Part shown: piece by piece, positions 43,693-51,811 of the stretch
Position numbering within the stretch: position 1 is the stretch's first letter
Layout of the letters: every line of letters starts with the position of its first letter
Assembly (NCBI RefSeq): GCF_004570345.1
Contig: NZ_SPQM01000002.1
Span: 53,156-117,155, forward strand
Source: Blastococcus sp. CT_GayMR20
GTDB lineage: Bacteria; Actinomycetota; Actinomycetes; Mycobacteriales; Geodermatophilaceae
Reading direction: 5' to 3'
Length of the DNA: 64,000 nt
Position numbers and translations under genes: made by a program
The notes under the pieces: generated by a model
The model's input: the letters and a program-made list of their open reading frames with translations, nothing else
What the model was told of the DNA's origin: nothing
The model's database searches: none

Positions 43693-44777
43693 CAGCGATC
43701 GATACCCCGGCCACCACCTCACCGACGTCGCCCGCCGCCCGGTCGGATCGCACCTCTCCGTTCGCCACGGCGCGGAAGCTGTTCGCGACGAGCGGCATGG
43801 TGCCCGCGCTCGTCGTACTGGTCATCGCCGGGTCGCTGCTCTCCCCGGCATTCCTGACCTCGACCAACCTATCCAACGTCCTGCGACTGTCGGCCGTGCT
43901 GGGGCTCCTCGCGATCGGACAGACCTTCGTCGTGCTGTCCGGCGGTGGCGGCATCGACCTGTCCGTCGCCTCGGTCGCTGCCGCCGCGGCGGTCGTCGGC
44001 GCGGCATTCCAGTCCTACGGGCCGGCTGCGGTCATCGTCGCCAGCCTCGCGACCGGTGTCTTCTTCGGCCTGGTCAACGGTCTCGGGGTCACCACCGCCG
44101 GGTTGCAGCCGTTCATCGTCACGCTCGCCACCTTGACCATAGGTCGCGGAGTCGCGTTTCAGCTCACCAACGCCCGACCGGTCTACATTGAGACGGCCAA
44201 TCTGTCCTTCCTGTCCACGGGCACGATCGGCCCCATTGCGGTCCCCATCGTCATCTTCGTGGTGACCGCCGTCCTGGGACAGGTCGCCCTGTCCCGAACG
44301 GTCCTGGGGCGCAACCTGTACGCCGTGGGAGGCAACGAGGACGCCGCCTTCGGGTCGGGTATCAACGTGCGCGCCTACCGCCTGGGCGTCTACGTGATCA
44401 GCGGGCTCCTCGCCGGGATGGCGGGGGTGCTGGGCATGGCTCAGCTGAACACCGCAGACCCGAACTTCGCCAACGGCTACGAGCTCAGCGCCATCGCAGC
44501 GGTCGTCGTGGGAGGCGCGCTGCTCTCTGGCGGACGCGGGTCGATCGTCGGGGCCTGCGTGGGCGTGCTGATCATCGCCCTGGTGTCCAACCTGCTCAAC
44601 CTGCTCAACGTCAACCCGTGGACCAACCTGATGGTCACCGGCGTCATCATCATCGTGGTGGTGGCGCTGAACCGCCAGCAGAGCGACACCGGTCCCGATC
44701 GCCGGCTCTGGAAAGGCGCACCGCTGTACGTGGCGTTGCTGCTCGGTGCCATCCTCCTCTTCGGCTACTTCGGCTGA
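43689..44777 (+). CDS. Sugar ABC transporter permease (RbsC-like)
   Basis: A 362-residue membrane protein with eight to ten helices. The family motifs NLSNVLRLSAVLGLLAIGQTFVVLSGGGGIDLSVASV and QPFIVTLATLTIGRG, GRNLYAVGGNEDAAFGSGI and AIAAVVVGGALLSGGRGSIVG are those of BPD_transp_2 permeases for ribose- or xylose-type sugars. The start overlaps the ATPase stop by four bases. A cytoplasmic 30-residue Thr/Ser/Pro-rich N-terminus is present. Confidence 0.92.
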   Translation: MTAIDTPATTSPTSPAARSDRTSPFATARKLFATSGMVPALVVLVIAGSLLSPAFLTSTNLSNVLRLSAVLGLLAIGQTFVVLSGGGGIDLSVASVAAAAAVVGAAFQSYGPAAVIVASLATGVFFGLVNGLGVTTAGLQPFIVTLATLTIGRGVAFQLTNARPVYIETANLSFLSTGTIGPIAVPIVIFVVTAVLGQVALSRTVLGRNLYAVGGNEDAAFGSGINVRAYRLGVYVISGLLAGMAGVLGMAQLNTADPNFANGYELSAIAAVVVGGALLSGGRGSIVGACVGVLIIALVSNLLNLLNVNPWTNLMVTGVIIIVVVALNRQQSDTGPDRRLWKGAPLYVALLLGAILLFGYFG

Positions 44778-44785
44778 GCCGCCCG

Positions 44786-45226
44786 ATGAATGAGATCCAG
44801 CGTCCGGCCACCATCGGGCACGTCGTCGCGCAACGCGTCGTCGCGGCGGCCGTTGCCGCCGCGGAGGACCTCGATGTTAGGGCCTGCGTGGCGGTCGTGG
44901 ACAGCAGCGCGCATCTGCTGGCCTTCGTGCGGATGGACGGCGCGCCCCTGCTGTCCCAGCAGATGGCCGAGAACAAGGCCTACACCGTGGCGGCGTTCAA
45001 CGGAGTGCCCACGCACGAGTGGTGGGAGCGGATTGCCGACGACCCGGCGCTGGTCCACGGCTTGCCGCAGACGGAGCGGATGGTGCTCTTCGCCGGAGGC
45101 GTGCCGATCACCCACCGCCGCCGCATGGTCGGCGCGGTGGGGGTCTCCGGGGGCAGTGCGGAGCAGGACCGCACGATCGCCGAGGCGGCGTCGTGCGCCG
45201 CCCCGGCGGCCGGGTCCGGGCGCTGA
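44786..45226 (+). CDS. GlcG/HbpS-family (DUF336) protein
   Basis: A 146-residue protein starting at ATG 44786, eight bases after the permease. The pattern IGHVVAQRVVAAAVAAAEDL, VAVVDSSAHLLAFVRMDGAP and GGVPITHRRRMVGAVGVSGGSAEQD is that of the GlcG/HbpS family, small octameric proteins found in catabolic operons (glycolate, sugar, diol) and able to bind haem or cobalamin in a few cases. No signal peptide is present. Its role here is unknown. Confidence 0.85.
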   Translation: MNEIQRPATIGHVVAQRVVAAAVAAAEDLDVRACVAVVDSSAHLLAFVRMDGAPLLSQQMAENKAYTVAAFNGVPTHEWWERIADDPALVHGLPQTERMVLFAGGVPITHRRRMVGAVGVSGGSAEQDRTIAEAASCAAPAAGSGR

Positions 45227-45227
45227 C

Positions 45228-46175
45228 GTGGCGCGGGCGGAACCGGCCCTCACGCTGGCGCGCTTCGTTGGTCCCGGTTCCGACCGGGCACGCGTGGGGG
45301 CCGTCGTGGTCGACGACGTGTTCCCGCTGGCGGTGGGCGGTCTCGCTGAACTGCTGCACCTGTCGGCGACGGACATCCGCGCCCTGGTCACCGAAGCGTG
45401 CGCCGCCGGTCCGGGGGAGCCCGCCTCCGCCCAGCAGTGGCTGCCTCCCGTCGAAGGGGTCATGGAGGTGTGGGCGGCGGGAGTCACCTACGCCCGGTCC
45501 CTGGACGCCCGGGTCGAGGAGAGCCAGCGCGGCTCCGTCTACGAGCAGGTCTACCTCAGCGAACGGCCGGAGCTGTTCTTCAAAGCTGTGCCCTGGCGAG
45601 TCGTCAGCGACGGGGAGCCTGTCGCCGTCCGGGCCGACTCCTGGTCCTCGGCCCCCGAACCAGAGCTGGCGGTCCTCACCAACGCCGCCGGGGAGGTGAT
45701 GGGGTACACGGTCTGCAACGACGTCAGCTCCCGGAGCATCGAAGGCGAAAACCCGCTGTACCTGCCGCAGGCAAAGGTGTATGCGGGGAGCTGCGCGGTC
45801 GGCGCCCTGATCACCCCGTGGTGGGAGGTGCCGAACCCTTACGACCTGCAGATCGTGATGACGATCCACCGCGACGGCATGCCGGTGTTCTCGGGAAGCA
45901 CGAGCACTGCGCTGCTCAGGCGCCGTATCGAGGACCTGGTGGCCTGGCTCTACGCCGAGCAGGACTTTCCCGACGGTGCGGTCCTATCGACCGGCACTGC
46001 GCTGGTTCCCGACCTCAGCCTCACGCTGAGCGCTGGCGACCGGGTAGAGATCACCATCCCTGGCGTGGGCAGGCTCGACAACCCCGTCGTCGAGGGCAAA
46101 CGTGCGATGTCGTGGCTCATCCCTGGGCAGCACCGGTCCTCCCCGGAGGGCGTATGGCCACCATCACGTCGTTGA
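45228..46175 (+). CDS. Fumarylacetoacetate hydrolase (FAH) family enzyme
   Basis: A 315-residue protein; the GTG at 45228 lies two bases after the preceding stop. The C-terminal FAH domain shows the metal-binding glutamates in [13 protein letters not shown], then [35 protein letters not shown] and [21 protein letters not shown]. The family hydrolyses or decarboxylates 2,4-dioxo acids. Next to an L-fuconate-dehydratase-like gene, a 2,4-diketo-3-deoxy-sugar acid hydrolase is the most likely role. Its end overlaps the next gene by 22 bases. Confidence 0.88.
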   Translation: MARAEPALTLARFVGPGSDRARVGAVVVDDVFPLAVGGLAELLHLSATDIRALVTEACAAGPGEPASAQQWLPPVEGVMEVWAAGVTYARSLDARVEESQRGSVYEQVYLSERPELFFKAVPWRVVSDGEPVAVRADSWSSAPEPELAVLTNAAGEVMGYTVCNDVSSRSIEGENPLYLPQAKVYAGSCAVGALITPWWEVPNPYDLQIVMTIHRDGMPVFSGSTSTALLRRRIEDLVAWLYAEQDFPDGAVLSTGTALVPDLSLTLSAGDRVEITIPGVGRLDNPVVEGKRAMSWLIPGQHRSSPEGVWPPSRR

Positions 46176-47464
46176 CCGCTCTGGACGTCCGGTTCCCCAC
46201 GTCGTTGCAATTGGACGGCTCGGATGCGATGAACCCGGACCCGGACTACTCCGCGGCATACGTAGTTCTCACGACCGACGCGGACGACGGCCACAGCGGC
46301 CATGCCCTGGCCTTCACCATCGGCCGCGGCAACGACGTGCAGGTCGCCGCGGTCGCTGCCCTAGCCCCCCTCGTGCAGGGACAGCCGGTGCCCGGGACCG
46401 CGGCCGAGCTCAGCGACTTCACCCGGAGGCTGAGCCACGATTCGCAGCTGCGGTGGCTCGGCCCCGAGAAGGGGGTCATGCACATGGCCGTGGGGGCGGT
46501 CGTCAATGCGTCGTTCGACCTGGTGGCCAAGCGGGCCGGCCAACCGCTCTGGCAGTACCTGGCCGACCTAAGCCCACAAGACCTAGTGACATTGGTGGAC
46601 TTCCGGTACCTACGTGACGCGCTGAGGGAGTCGGAGGCGCTGGACCTGCTGGTGGCGGCCCGGCCTGGTCTCGACGCACGTCGGGACCGGCTGCTGCGTG
46701 AGGGTTACCCGGCGTACACCACCAGCCCGGGATGGCTCGGGTACTCCGACGCGAAGCTGGCCGCGCTGGCGACGCAGGCTGTTGCGCAGGGCTTCACCCT
46801 GATCAAGCTGAAGGTCGGGGCGGATCTGGCCGACGACCTGCGCCGGTTCGAGACGGCCAGGGCGGCGGTGGGTCCGGGCATCCGGATCGCGGCCGACGCC
46901 AACCAGCGATGGGACGTCGGCGACGCGGTCCGGTGGATCCGGGAGCTCGCCCGCTTCGACCCGTTTTGGATCGAGGAGCCGACCAGCCCGGACGACGTGC
47001 TCGGCCACGCGACCATCCGGGCCGCGGTGGCGCCGGTGAAGGTGGCCACGGGCGAGCACGTCCACAACCGGGTGATGTTCAAGCAACTCCTGCAGGCCTC
47101 GGCCATCGACGTGCTCCAGCTGGACGCCACGCGGGTCGGCGGCGTGCCCGAGAACATCGCGATCCTCCTGCTCGCGGCCAAGTTCGGTGTCCCGGTCTGC
47201 CCGCACGCCGGAGGAGTCGGGCTCTGCGAGCTCGTCCAGCACCTGGCGATGTTCGACTTCCTCGCCGTGAGCGGGCGTCTCGACGACCGCATGCTGGAGT
47301 ACGTCGACCATCTGCATGAGCATTTCGTCGAGCCGGTACGGGTCCGCAACGGCCGCTACCTGGCGCCACTGCGGCCCGGCTTCAGCGCAGAGATGGTCCC
47401 TGACTCGCTGTCCCGCTACGCGTTCCCTGACGGGCGCGTCTGGACCCCGAGCGCCGACGGATAA
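46154..47464 (+). CDS. Enolase-superfamily sugar acid dehydratase (L-fuconate dehydratase-like)
   Basis: A 436-residue protein from ATG 46154 (GGAGGGCG upstream). It matches FucD-type enolase-superfamily enzymes over the full length: [28 protein letters not shown] at the N-terminus, the Lys pair in TLIKLKVG near residue 219, metal ligands in [19 protein letters not shown] and ATGEHVHNR, and the His base in CPHAGGVGL. Dehydration of L-fuconate (or a similar deoxy-sugar acid) to the 2-keto-3-deoxy acid is expected. It ends the long transporter-dehydrogenase operon. Confidence 0.88.
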   Translation: MATITSLTALDVRFPTSLQLDGSDAMNPDPDYSAAYVVLTTDADDGHSGHALAFTIGRGNDVQVAAVAALAPLVQGQPVPGTAAELSDFTRRLSHDSQLRWLGPEKGVMHMAVGAVVNASFDLVAKRAGQPLWQYLADLSPQDLVTLVDFRYLRDALRESEALDLLVAARPGLDARRDRLLREGYPAYTTSPGWLGYSDAKLAALATQAVAQGFTLIKLKVGADLADDLRRFETARAAVGPGIRIAADANQRWDVGDAVRWIRELARFDPFWIEEPTSPDDVLGHATIRAAVAPVKVATGEHVHNRVMFKQLLQASAIDVLQLDATRVGGVPENIAILLLAAKFGVPVCPHAGGVGLCELVQHLAMFDFLAVSGRLDDRMLEYVDHLHEHFVEPVRVRNGRYLAPLRPGFSAEMVPDSLSRYAFPDGRVWTPSADG

Positions 47465-47496
47465 CGACGCGCGGACGGGTGCTTCTGACACAGAAC

Positions 47497-47513
47497 CGTC
47501 GCAACCTGCAACA
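47497..47513. promoter_or_regulatory. Putative activator site upstream of the monooxygenase gene
   Basis: On the minus strand the sequence is TGTTGCAGGTTGCGACG, matching TGTNNC-N5-GNNACR like the sites at 36384, 38452 and 38582. It lies 89 bases upstream of the luciferase-like monooxygenase start (47602). Confidence 0.6.
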
Positions 47514-47518
47514 CCTCC

Positions 47519-47557
47519 GGCCGTTGCGGAGCACCAAAAATGGCCGTTGCGGAGCAC
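47519..47557 (+). repeat. 16-bp direct repeat in the monooxygenase promoter region
   Basis: GGCCGTTGCGGAGCAC occurs twice, at 47519-47534 and 47542-47557, with 23-bp periodicity (about two helical turns). It lies 45-83 bases upstream of the monooxygenase start and could bind a second regulator. Confidence 0.5.
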
Positions 47558-47601
47558 TACGAATTCTGCCGAAGAACAGCCGCTCACAGGAGGGAAAGCA
47601 C

Positions 47602-48681
47602 ATGCGTCTTGGGATGTTCATCCAGCCGGGACACTTTCCGGAGTACAGCTACAAGGCCGGCTACGACTACGACCTCGAACAGATCAAGCTCCTGGATGAG
47701 CTCGGCTATGACGAGGTGTGGCTAGGCGAGCATTTCACGAGCCGGTACGAAAACAACCCCGCACCGGATCTGCTGATCGCGCAGGCGATCCGCGAGACCA
47801 CGAACATCAAGCTCGCCGTGGGTGCACACGCGCTGCCCTACCACCACCCCATGGAGCTGGCCTGTCGCGTCGCAGCCCTCGACCACCTCTCCGAGGGGCG
47901 CATTCTGATGGGGGCAGGCTCGGGCGCGATCCCCTCGGACTGGAACGCCTTCTGCGTGGACGGCATGAGCGGCCAGCACCGCGAGATGGCCCGAGAGTCT
48001 CTGGAGATCATCCAGCGGCTCTGGACCGACAAGACCCCGTGGAAGTACGAGGGCAAGTTCTGGACCGTGGAGCGGATCGCCGACGACTGGGGTGCCGAGG
48101 GGGGCCTCGGCTGGCACATGTACCCCTATCAGGAGCCGCACCCGCCGATCGCATTCGCCGGGTTCAGCGAGCGTTCCGGCAGCCTGAAGATCGCGGGCAT
48201 GAAGGGCTACATCCCCATGTCGCTGTCGATGAACGAGCGCTACATGGCCAGCCACTGGGAGGCGGTCGAGGAGGGTGCCGAGATCGGCGGGCGGGTGGCC
48301 GACCGCAAGGACTGGCGGGTCGTCAAGGAGGTCTTCGTAGCGGACACCGACGCTGAAGCGCGCAAGTACGCCGTCGACGGTGCGCTCGGCCGCTACTACA
48401 GCGAGTACATGCTGCCCCTCTACCGGCAGTTCGGTTTCCTGGGGCACCTCAAGCACGACGACTCGGTCGACGACGCCGACGTCGACGTCGAGTACCTGTA
48501 CGAGCACCAGTGGGCAATCGGTTCGGTGGACACCGTCACCGAGAAGCTCACCAGCCTGCACGACGCCTGCGGAGGTTTCGAGACCCTCCTCATCCTCGGG
48601 CTGCACTACGCCGCCGACCCCGAGCCGTGGAACAACTCGCTGCGTCTGCTGAAGCAGAAAGTCGCGCCACAGATCAGCTGA
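47602..48681 (+). CDS. Luciferase-like flavin-dependent monooxygenase
   Basis: A 359-residue protein; the ATG at 47602 follows GGAGGG. It shows the LLM pattern: IKLLDELGYDEVWLGEHF, IKLAVGAHALPYHHPMELACRVAALDHLSEGRILMGAGSG (residues about 76-115), and ESLEIIQRLWTD. It resembles limonene- and alkanal-type class C flavin monooxygenases that use FMNH2 supplied by a separate reductase; such a reductase is coded 75 bases downstream. Likely substrates are cyclic ketones, terpenes or similar; none is proven. Confidence 0.88.
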   Translation: MRLGMFIQPGHFPEYSYKAGYDYDLEQIKLLDELGYDEVWLGEHFTSRYENNPAPDLLIAQAIRETTNIKLAVGAHALPYHHPMELACRVAALDHLSEGRILMGAGSGAIPSDWNAFCVDGMSGQHREMARESLEIIQRLWTDKTPWKYEGKFWTVERIADDWGAEGGLGWHMYPYQEPHPPIAFAGFSERSGSLKIAGMKGYIPMSLSMNERYMASHWEAVEEGAEIGGRVADRKDWRVVKEVFVADTDAEARKYAVDGALGRYYSEYMLPLYRQFGFLGHLKHDDSVDDADVDVEYLYEHQWAIGSVDTVTEKLTSLHDACGGFETLLILGLHYAADPEPWNNSLRLLKQKVAPQIS

Positions 48682-48696
48682 TCCAAGATCGCTCCG

Positions 48697-48724
48697 GGCG
48701 GGGCTCGTGCAACACCGCCCCGCC
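48697..48724 (+). terminator. Hairpin between monooxygenase and flavin reductase genes
   Basis: GGCGGGGC (48697-48704) pairs with GCCCCGCC (48717-48724) around a 12-base loop, 15 bases after the monooxygenase stop. It may be a partial terminator. Confidence 0.5.
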
Positions 48725-48756
48725 TGGGCGACTGGACCATGGAAGAGGAGACAGGA

Positions 48757-49281
48757 ATGCATGCAACGGACGGCGGCGGCAGGTCGGTTACCGAGGGGGT
48801 GGACCCGGGGAATTTTCGCGAGGCGCTGAGTCGGTTCCCCAGCGGCGTGACCCTGGTCACCACCAGGGATCCATCCGGACGACCGCACGGCTACACCGCG
48901 AGTGCATTCGCCTCCGTCTCCGCGGCCCCTCCACTCGTGCTGACCTGTCTCGACGTCGGTGCCCGCTGTCACGACGTGTTCGCGGCCACGGAAAGGTTTG
49001 GTATCGCGATCCTTCGGCCCGATCACTGGGACCTCGCGCGCCGCTTCGCGTCGAAGATCGAGGACAAGTTCGATGACACCTTCGTCGCGGACCCGTTCGG
49101 GATCTTCCGGGTTCCCGACGCCCTCGCCTATCTGGCCTGTGAGACCTATCAGCGGTTGCCGGCCGGCGATCACACCATCCTCATCGGACGGGTGGTAGCA
49201 GCCGAGGTGGCGGACGGGGATCCCGCGGTCTTCTTCGGGCGCAACCTGCGCCACCTGCGGGAGCAGGTCGCCGATGCCTAA
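48757..49281 (+). CDS. Flavin reductase (HpaC/NtaB-like)
   Basis: A 174-residue protein. ATG 48757 follows GAGGAGACAG; the ATG at 48739 has no ribosome binding site. The family pattern is clear: FREALSRFPSGVTLVTT, GYTASAFASVSAAPPLVLTCLD, FGIAILRPDHWDLARRFA and ACETYQRLPAGDHTILIGRVVAAE. It reduces FMN or FAD with NAD(P)H and supplies the monooxygenase encoded upstream, the usual two-component arrangement. It overlaps the next gene by eight bases. Confidence 0.9.
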   Translation: MHATDGGGRSVTEGVDPGNFREALSRFPSGVTLVTTRDPSGRPHGYTASAFASVSAAPPLVLTCLDVGARCHDVFAATERFGIAILRPDHWDLARRFASKIEDKFDDTFVADPFGIFRVPDALAYLACETYQRLPAGDHTILIGRVVAAEVADGDPAVFFGRNLRHLREQVADA

Positions 49282-50491
49282 CAGGCATCCCGACCTTTCC
49301 GGCGCGTCCCAGCAGATCGTCCTGAATCCGCAGGCGCAGGTCGTGCTGGACATGTTCGCCGCAGATCCCGAGGTTGAGGCCGACAGCGGTGTCCCAGTGC
49401 ACGTCGCGGCACGGCGTACCCATCTCCGGTCGGTGGAGTGGGTGTCCGGGACGGGAGAGCACGTCGCCGAGGTCATCGACCTCGCCGTCCCTGGCGACGG
49501 CGGCCCGGTCCCGATCCGGATCTACCGACCACAGGGCGCCCGCCCCGGCGCCCTCATGTACCTGCACGGGGGCGGCTGGGTCGTCGGCGGCATCGAATCC
49601 TTCGACGCCGCCTGCCGCGCACTGGCCAATCGATGCCGCCTTCCGGTCGTGAGCGTCGACTACCGCCTAGCCCCGGAGCACCCGTTTCCGGCCGCGATCT
49701 CCGACTGCGTTGCCGTTGCCGAGTGGATCTCCTCGGGCGGTGGCGAGCTGCACGGAGTGCGCGGCCCTCTGGTCGTCGCCGGGGACAGCGCAGGCGGTCA
49801 CCTGGCGAGCCTGGTCGCATTCGCCGCCCGTGACGGCGGAGGATCGCCGTCGATCGAGGCCCTGGTGCTCGTCTATCCGATCATCGACGCGACCATGAGC
49901 TCGGAGTCCTTCCGGCGCTACGCCAACGGATACTTCCTCACCGCAGACACCATGCGCTGGTACTGGAGCAGTTTCCTCGGCGCGCGGTACGGATCGGTGG
50001 ACTCGGACTTCTCGCCGGCGCATCGGACCGATGTGAGCGGCCTCCCGCGGACCCTGGTGATCACCGCGGAACATGATGTGCTGCGGGATGAGGGGGAGGC
50101 CTGGGCCGCACGCCTGGGGGAAGCGGGGGTGGATGTCACGCTGCACCGATTCCCAGGCATGATCCACGGATTCTTCCGCTTCGATCGGGTGTGCTCCGCA
50201 GCGGGGGAGGCCTACGACCTGATCGGAAGGTTCGCTTGCGAGCGGCCCCGCGCCACATCGGCACGAGCTCGGGCCATGTCCAGGCTTGCAGGCCGCGTGT
50301 ACCTGGAACGCGGCAAGCCGGTGTCGGTATTGCTGAGCTGGACGGGAAAAGGGCCGCGCAACGTGCTGATCCGCCGCGCGGACGGAACGGAGGTCGTGCG
50401 CCCCTTCCGCGGTCTCCGGCGGCCGCCCGAGGCTGTGACAGCGCCCGAAGATGTGACAGGGATCGATACCGACGGGCGAGCACCGTCATGA
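49274..50491 (+). CDS. Alpha/beta hydrolase, hormone-sensitive-lipase family
   Basis: A 405-residue protein. The HSL signature is complete: MYLHGGGWVVG oxyanion motif near residue 96, SVDYRLAPEHPFPA, nucleophile elbow GDSAGG near residue 175, and the catalytic Asp/His in TAEHDVLRDEG and GMIHGFFRF. About 75 extra C-terminal residues (PVSVLLSWTGKGPRNVLIRR and following) form an added domain of unknown role. It probably hydrolyses an ester produced by the monooxygenase. Its stop overlaps the start of the next gene. Confidence 0.9.
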   Translation: MPNRHPDLSGASQQIVLNPQAQVVLDMFAADPEVEADSGVPVHVAARRTHLRSVEWVSGTGEHVAEVIDLAVPGDGGPVPIRIYRPQGARPGALMYLHGGGWVVGGIESFDAACRALANRCRLPVVSVDYRLAPEHPFPAAISDCVAVAEWISSGGGELHGVRGPLVVAGDSAGGHLASLVAFAARDGGGSPSIEALVLVYPIIDATMSSESFRRYANGYFLTADTMRWYWSSFLGARYGSVDSDFSPAHRTDVSGLPRTLVITAEHDVLRDEGEAWAARLGEAGVDVTLHRFPGMIHGFFRFDRVCSAAGEAYDLIGRFACERPRATSARARAMSRLAGRVYLERGKPVSVLLSWTGKGPRNVLIRRADGTEVVRPFRGLRRPPEAVTAPEDVTGIDTDGRAPS

Positions 50492-51393
50492 CGGCGCCCG
50501 TGCCTGTGCACCCGGAACCCCCACGTGGGTTCCGTGGCGTCGCCGTCTCGACCCAGGACGGAGTGATTCACGCGGTCGTGGGCGGTAGCGGACCCGCGGT
50601 CGTGCTCCTGCACGGTTGGCCGCAGACCTGGTGGGTGTGGCGACATGTCATGCTCGGCCTCGCCGAGAGTCACACCGTCCTTGCGCCCAACCTGCGCGGA
50701 GTCGGAGGATCAACCATCACCGCGGGGGGATACGACAAGAAGACTATGGCGGACGACATCGCGACTCTCGTGCTCACCCTCGGGCATGAGCGAGCTGCCG
50801 TCGTCGGACACGATATCGGTGGCCAGGTCGCCTATGCCTGTGCCGCGCAGTATCCGGAGCTGGTCAGTCACTTAGTCATCATGTCGGCGCAGGTGCCGGA
50901 CGCGACGTGCTTGGACTACCGGCTGTTCGGCGCGCAGCCGTGGAAGTGGTGGTGGGCCCTTCACATGGTCGAGGACGTCGCCGACCGGCTCATCGGGGAC
51001 AACCTGGCCTTTTACATCGACCACCGCATCGATCGGCACGATCCCGGTACCAACTACGACACCTCCTCCATCGGCGCGTTCGACCGTGGTGTCTACGTGC
51101 GGGCCTATGCCGCACCCGGCGCACTGACCGCCACCTTGGAGTGGTACCGGCAGTTCCCCATCGACATGGTGGACAACGAGCGGTTCTTCGCGAGTGGCCC
51201 GCTCACGATTCCGTACCTCGCCCTCGCGGATGCAGCTACACACGCGGAGATGTCGCGCCAGGCGAGCCGGATCGCGGTCCGGCCGCGAGTTCTGCGTGTC
51301 CAGCCCAGTGGGCACTGGATCCCTGAACAGCAACCGGCCGCGGTGCTGATGCATTTTCGGGAATTCGTTACGACGTCGATTGCGGCGGGCTGA
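50488..51393 (+). CDS. Alpha/beta hydrolase, epoxide hydrolase / haloacetate dehalogenase-like
   Basis: A 301-residue protein. The oxyanion motif is LLHGWPQTWWVW near residue 40, the nucleophile is the Asp of VVGHDIGGQVA near residue 112 (Asp, not Ser, as in epoxide hydrolases and dehalogenases), and the C-terminal His is in VQPSGHWIPEQQP. The cap contains FGAQPWKWWWALHMVED. It hydrolyses an epoxide, a halide or similar. It is the last gene of the monooxygenase-esterase operon and overlaps its neighbour by four bases (ATGA). Confidence 0.88.
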   Translation: MTAPVPVHPEPPRGFRGVAVSTQDGVIHAVVGGSGPAVVLLHGWPQTWWVWRHVMLGLAESHTVLAPNLRGVGGSTITAGGYDKKTMADDIATLVLTLGHERAAVVGHDIGGQVAYACAAQYPELVSHLVIMSAQVPDATCLDYRLFGAQPWKWWWALHMVEDVADRLIGDNLAFYIDHRIDRHDPGTNYDTSSIGAFDRGVYVRAYAAPGALTATLEWYRQFPIDMVDNERFFASGPLTIPYLALADAATHAEMSRQASRIAVRPRVLRVQPSGHWIPEQQPAAVLMHFREFVTTSIAAG

Positions 51394-51645
51394 CCGGCCA
51401 GCGGCATCCGCCAGGGGCGGCGTCGGCCCAACGCCCTCACGCCGTAACTCAATCGTCTCTGGCCGTCGCCGGATCCGTCATCGACCGCTTGACGGACCAG
51501 CGCACCGACCGTGAACTGGGCCGAGGCGCCGTTCGGATGCATCAGGCCCGGTCGGAGCCTTGCTATTTGTCGTGGGCGTCGACCAAGACCGCGCCGGCCA
51601 GGCGCTGCAGCGCCGCGGTTGGGAAAGTGTCCCGCGACACCGCGG

Positions 51646-51761
51646 TGGAGCGGGTGACGGGAATCGAACCCGCACAGTCAGCTTGGAAGGGTGGGTTCCT
51701 TGAGCAGTGTTTCCGCTGGTCGATGGGGAATCAGGTCGAGGCCGTGCCTTCCGATTGCCTC
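51646..51761. repeat. tRNA-Gly(TCC) 3'-half plus arm sites: relic attachment region B
   Basis: It aligns without gaps to region A at 30326-30441 over about 116 bases. The first 45 bases are on the minus strand a tRNA-Gly(TCC) 3' half (CTTCCAAGCTGA, GGTTCGATTCCCG, CCCGCTCCA); the 5' stem partner is missing. Then follow TTTCCGCTGGTCG and GCCGTGCCTTC, and a GTGCCT/TTGCCT pair phased by 11 bp at 51744 and 51755. Same orientation as region A. The rest of the 418-base gap 51394-51811 shows no gene. Confidence 0.7.
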
Positions 51762-51811
51762 AGCGCCGGCGCTCTGGCGGCGGCGAGAGGGCACTTGGTC
51801 GTAGTGGACGC

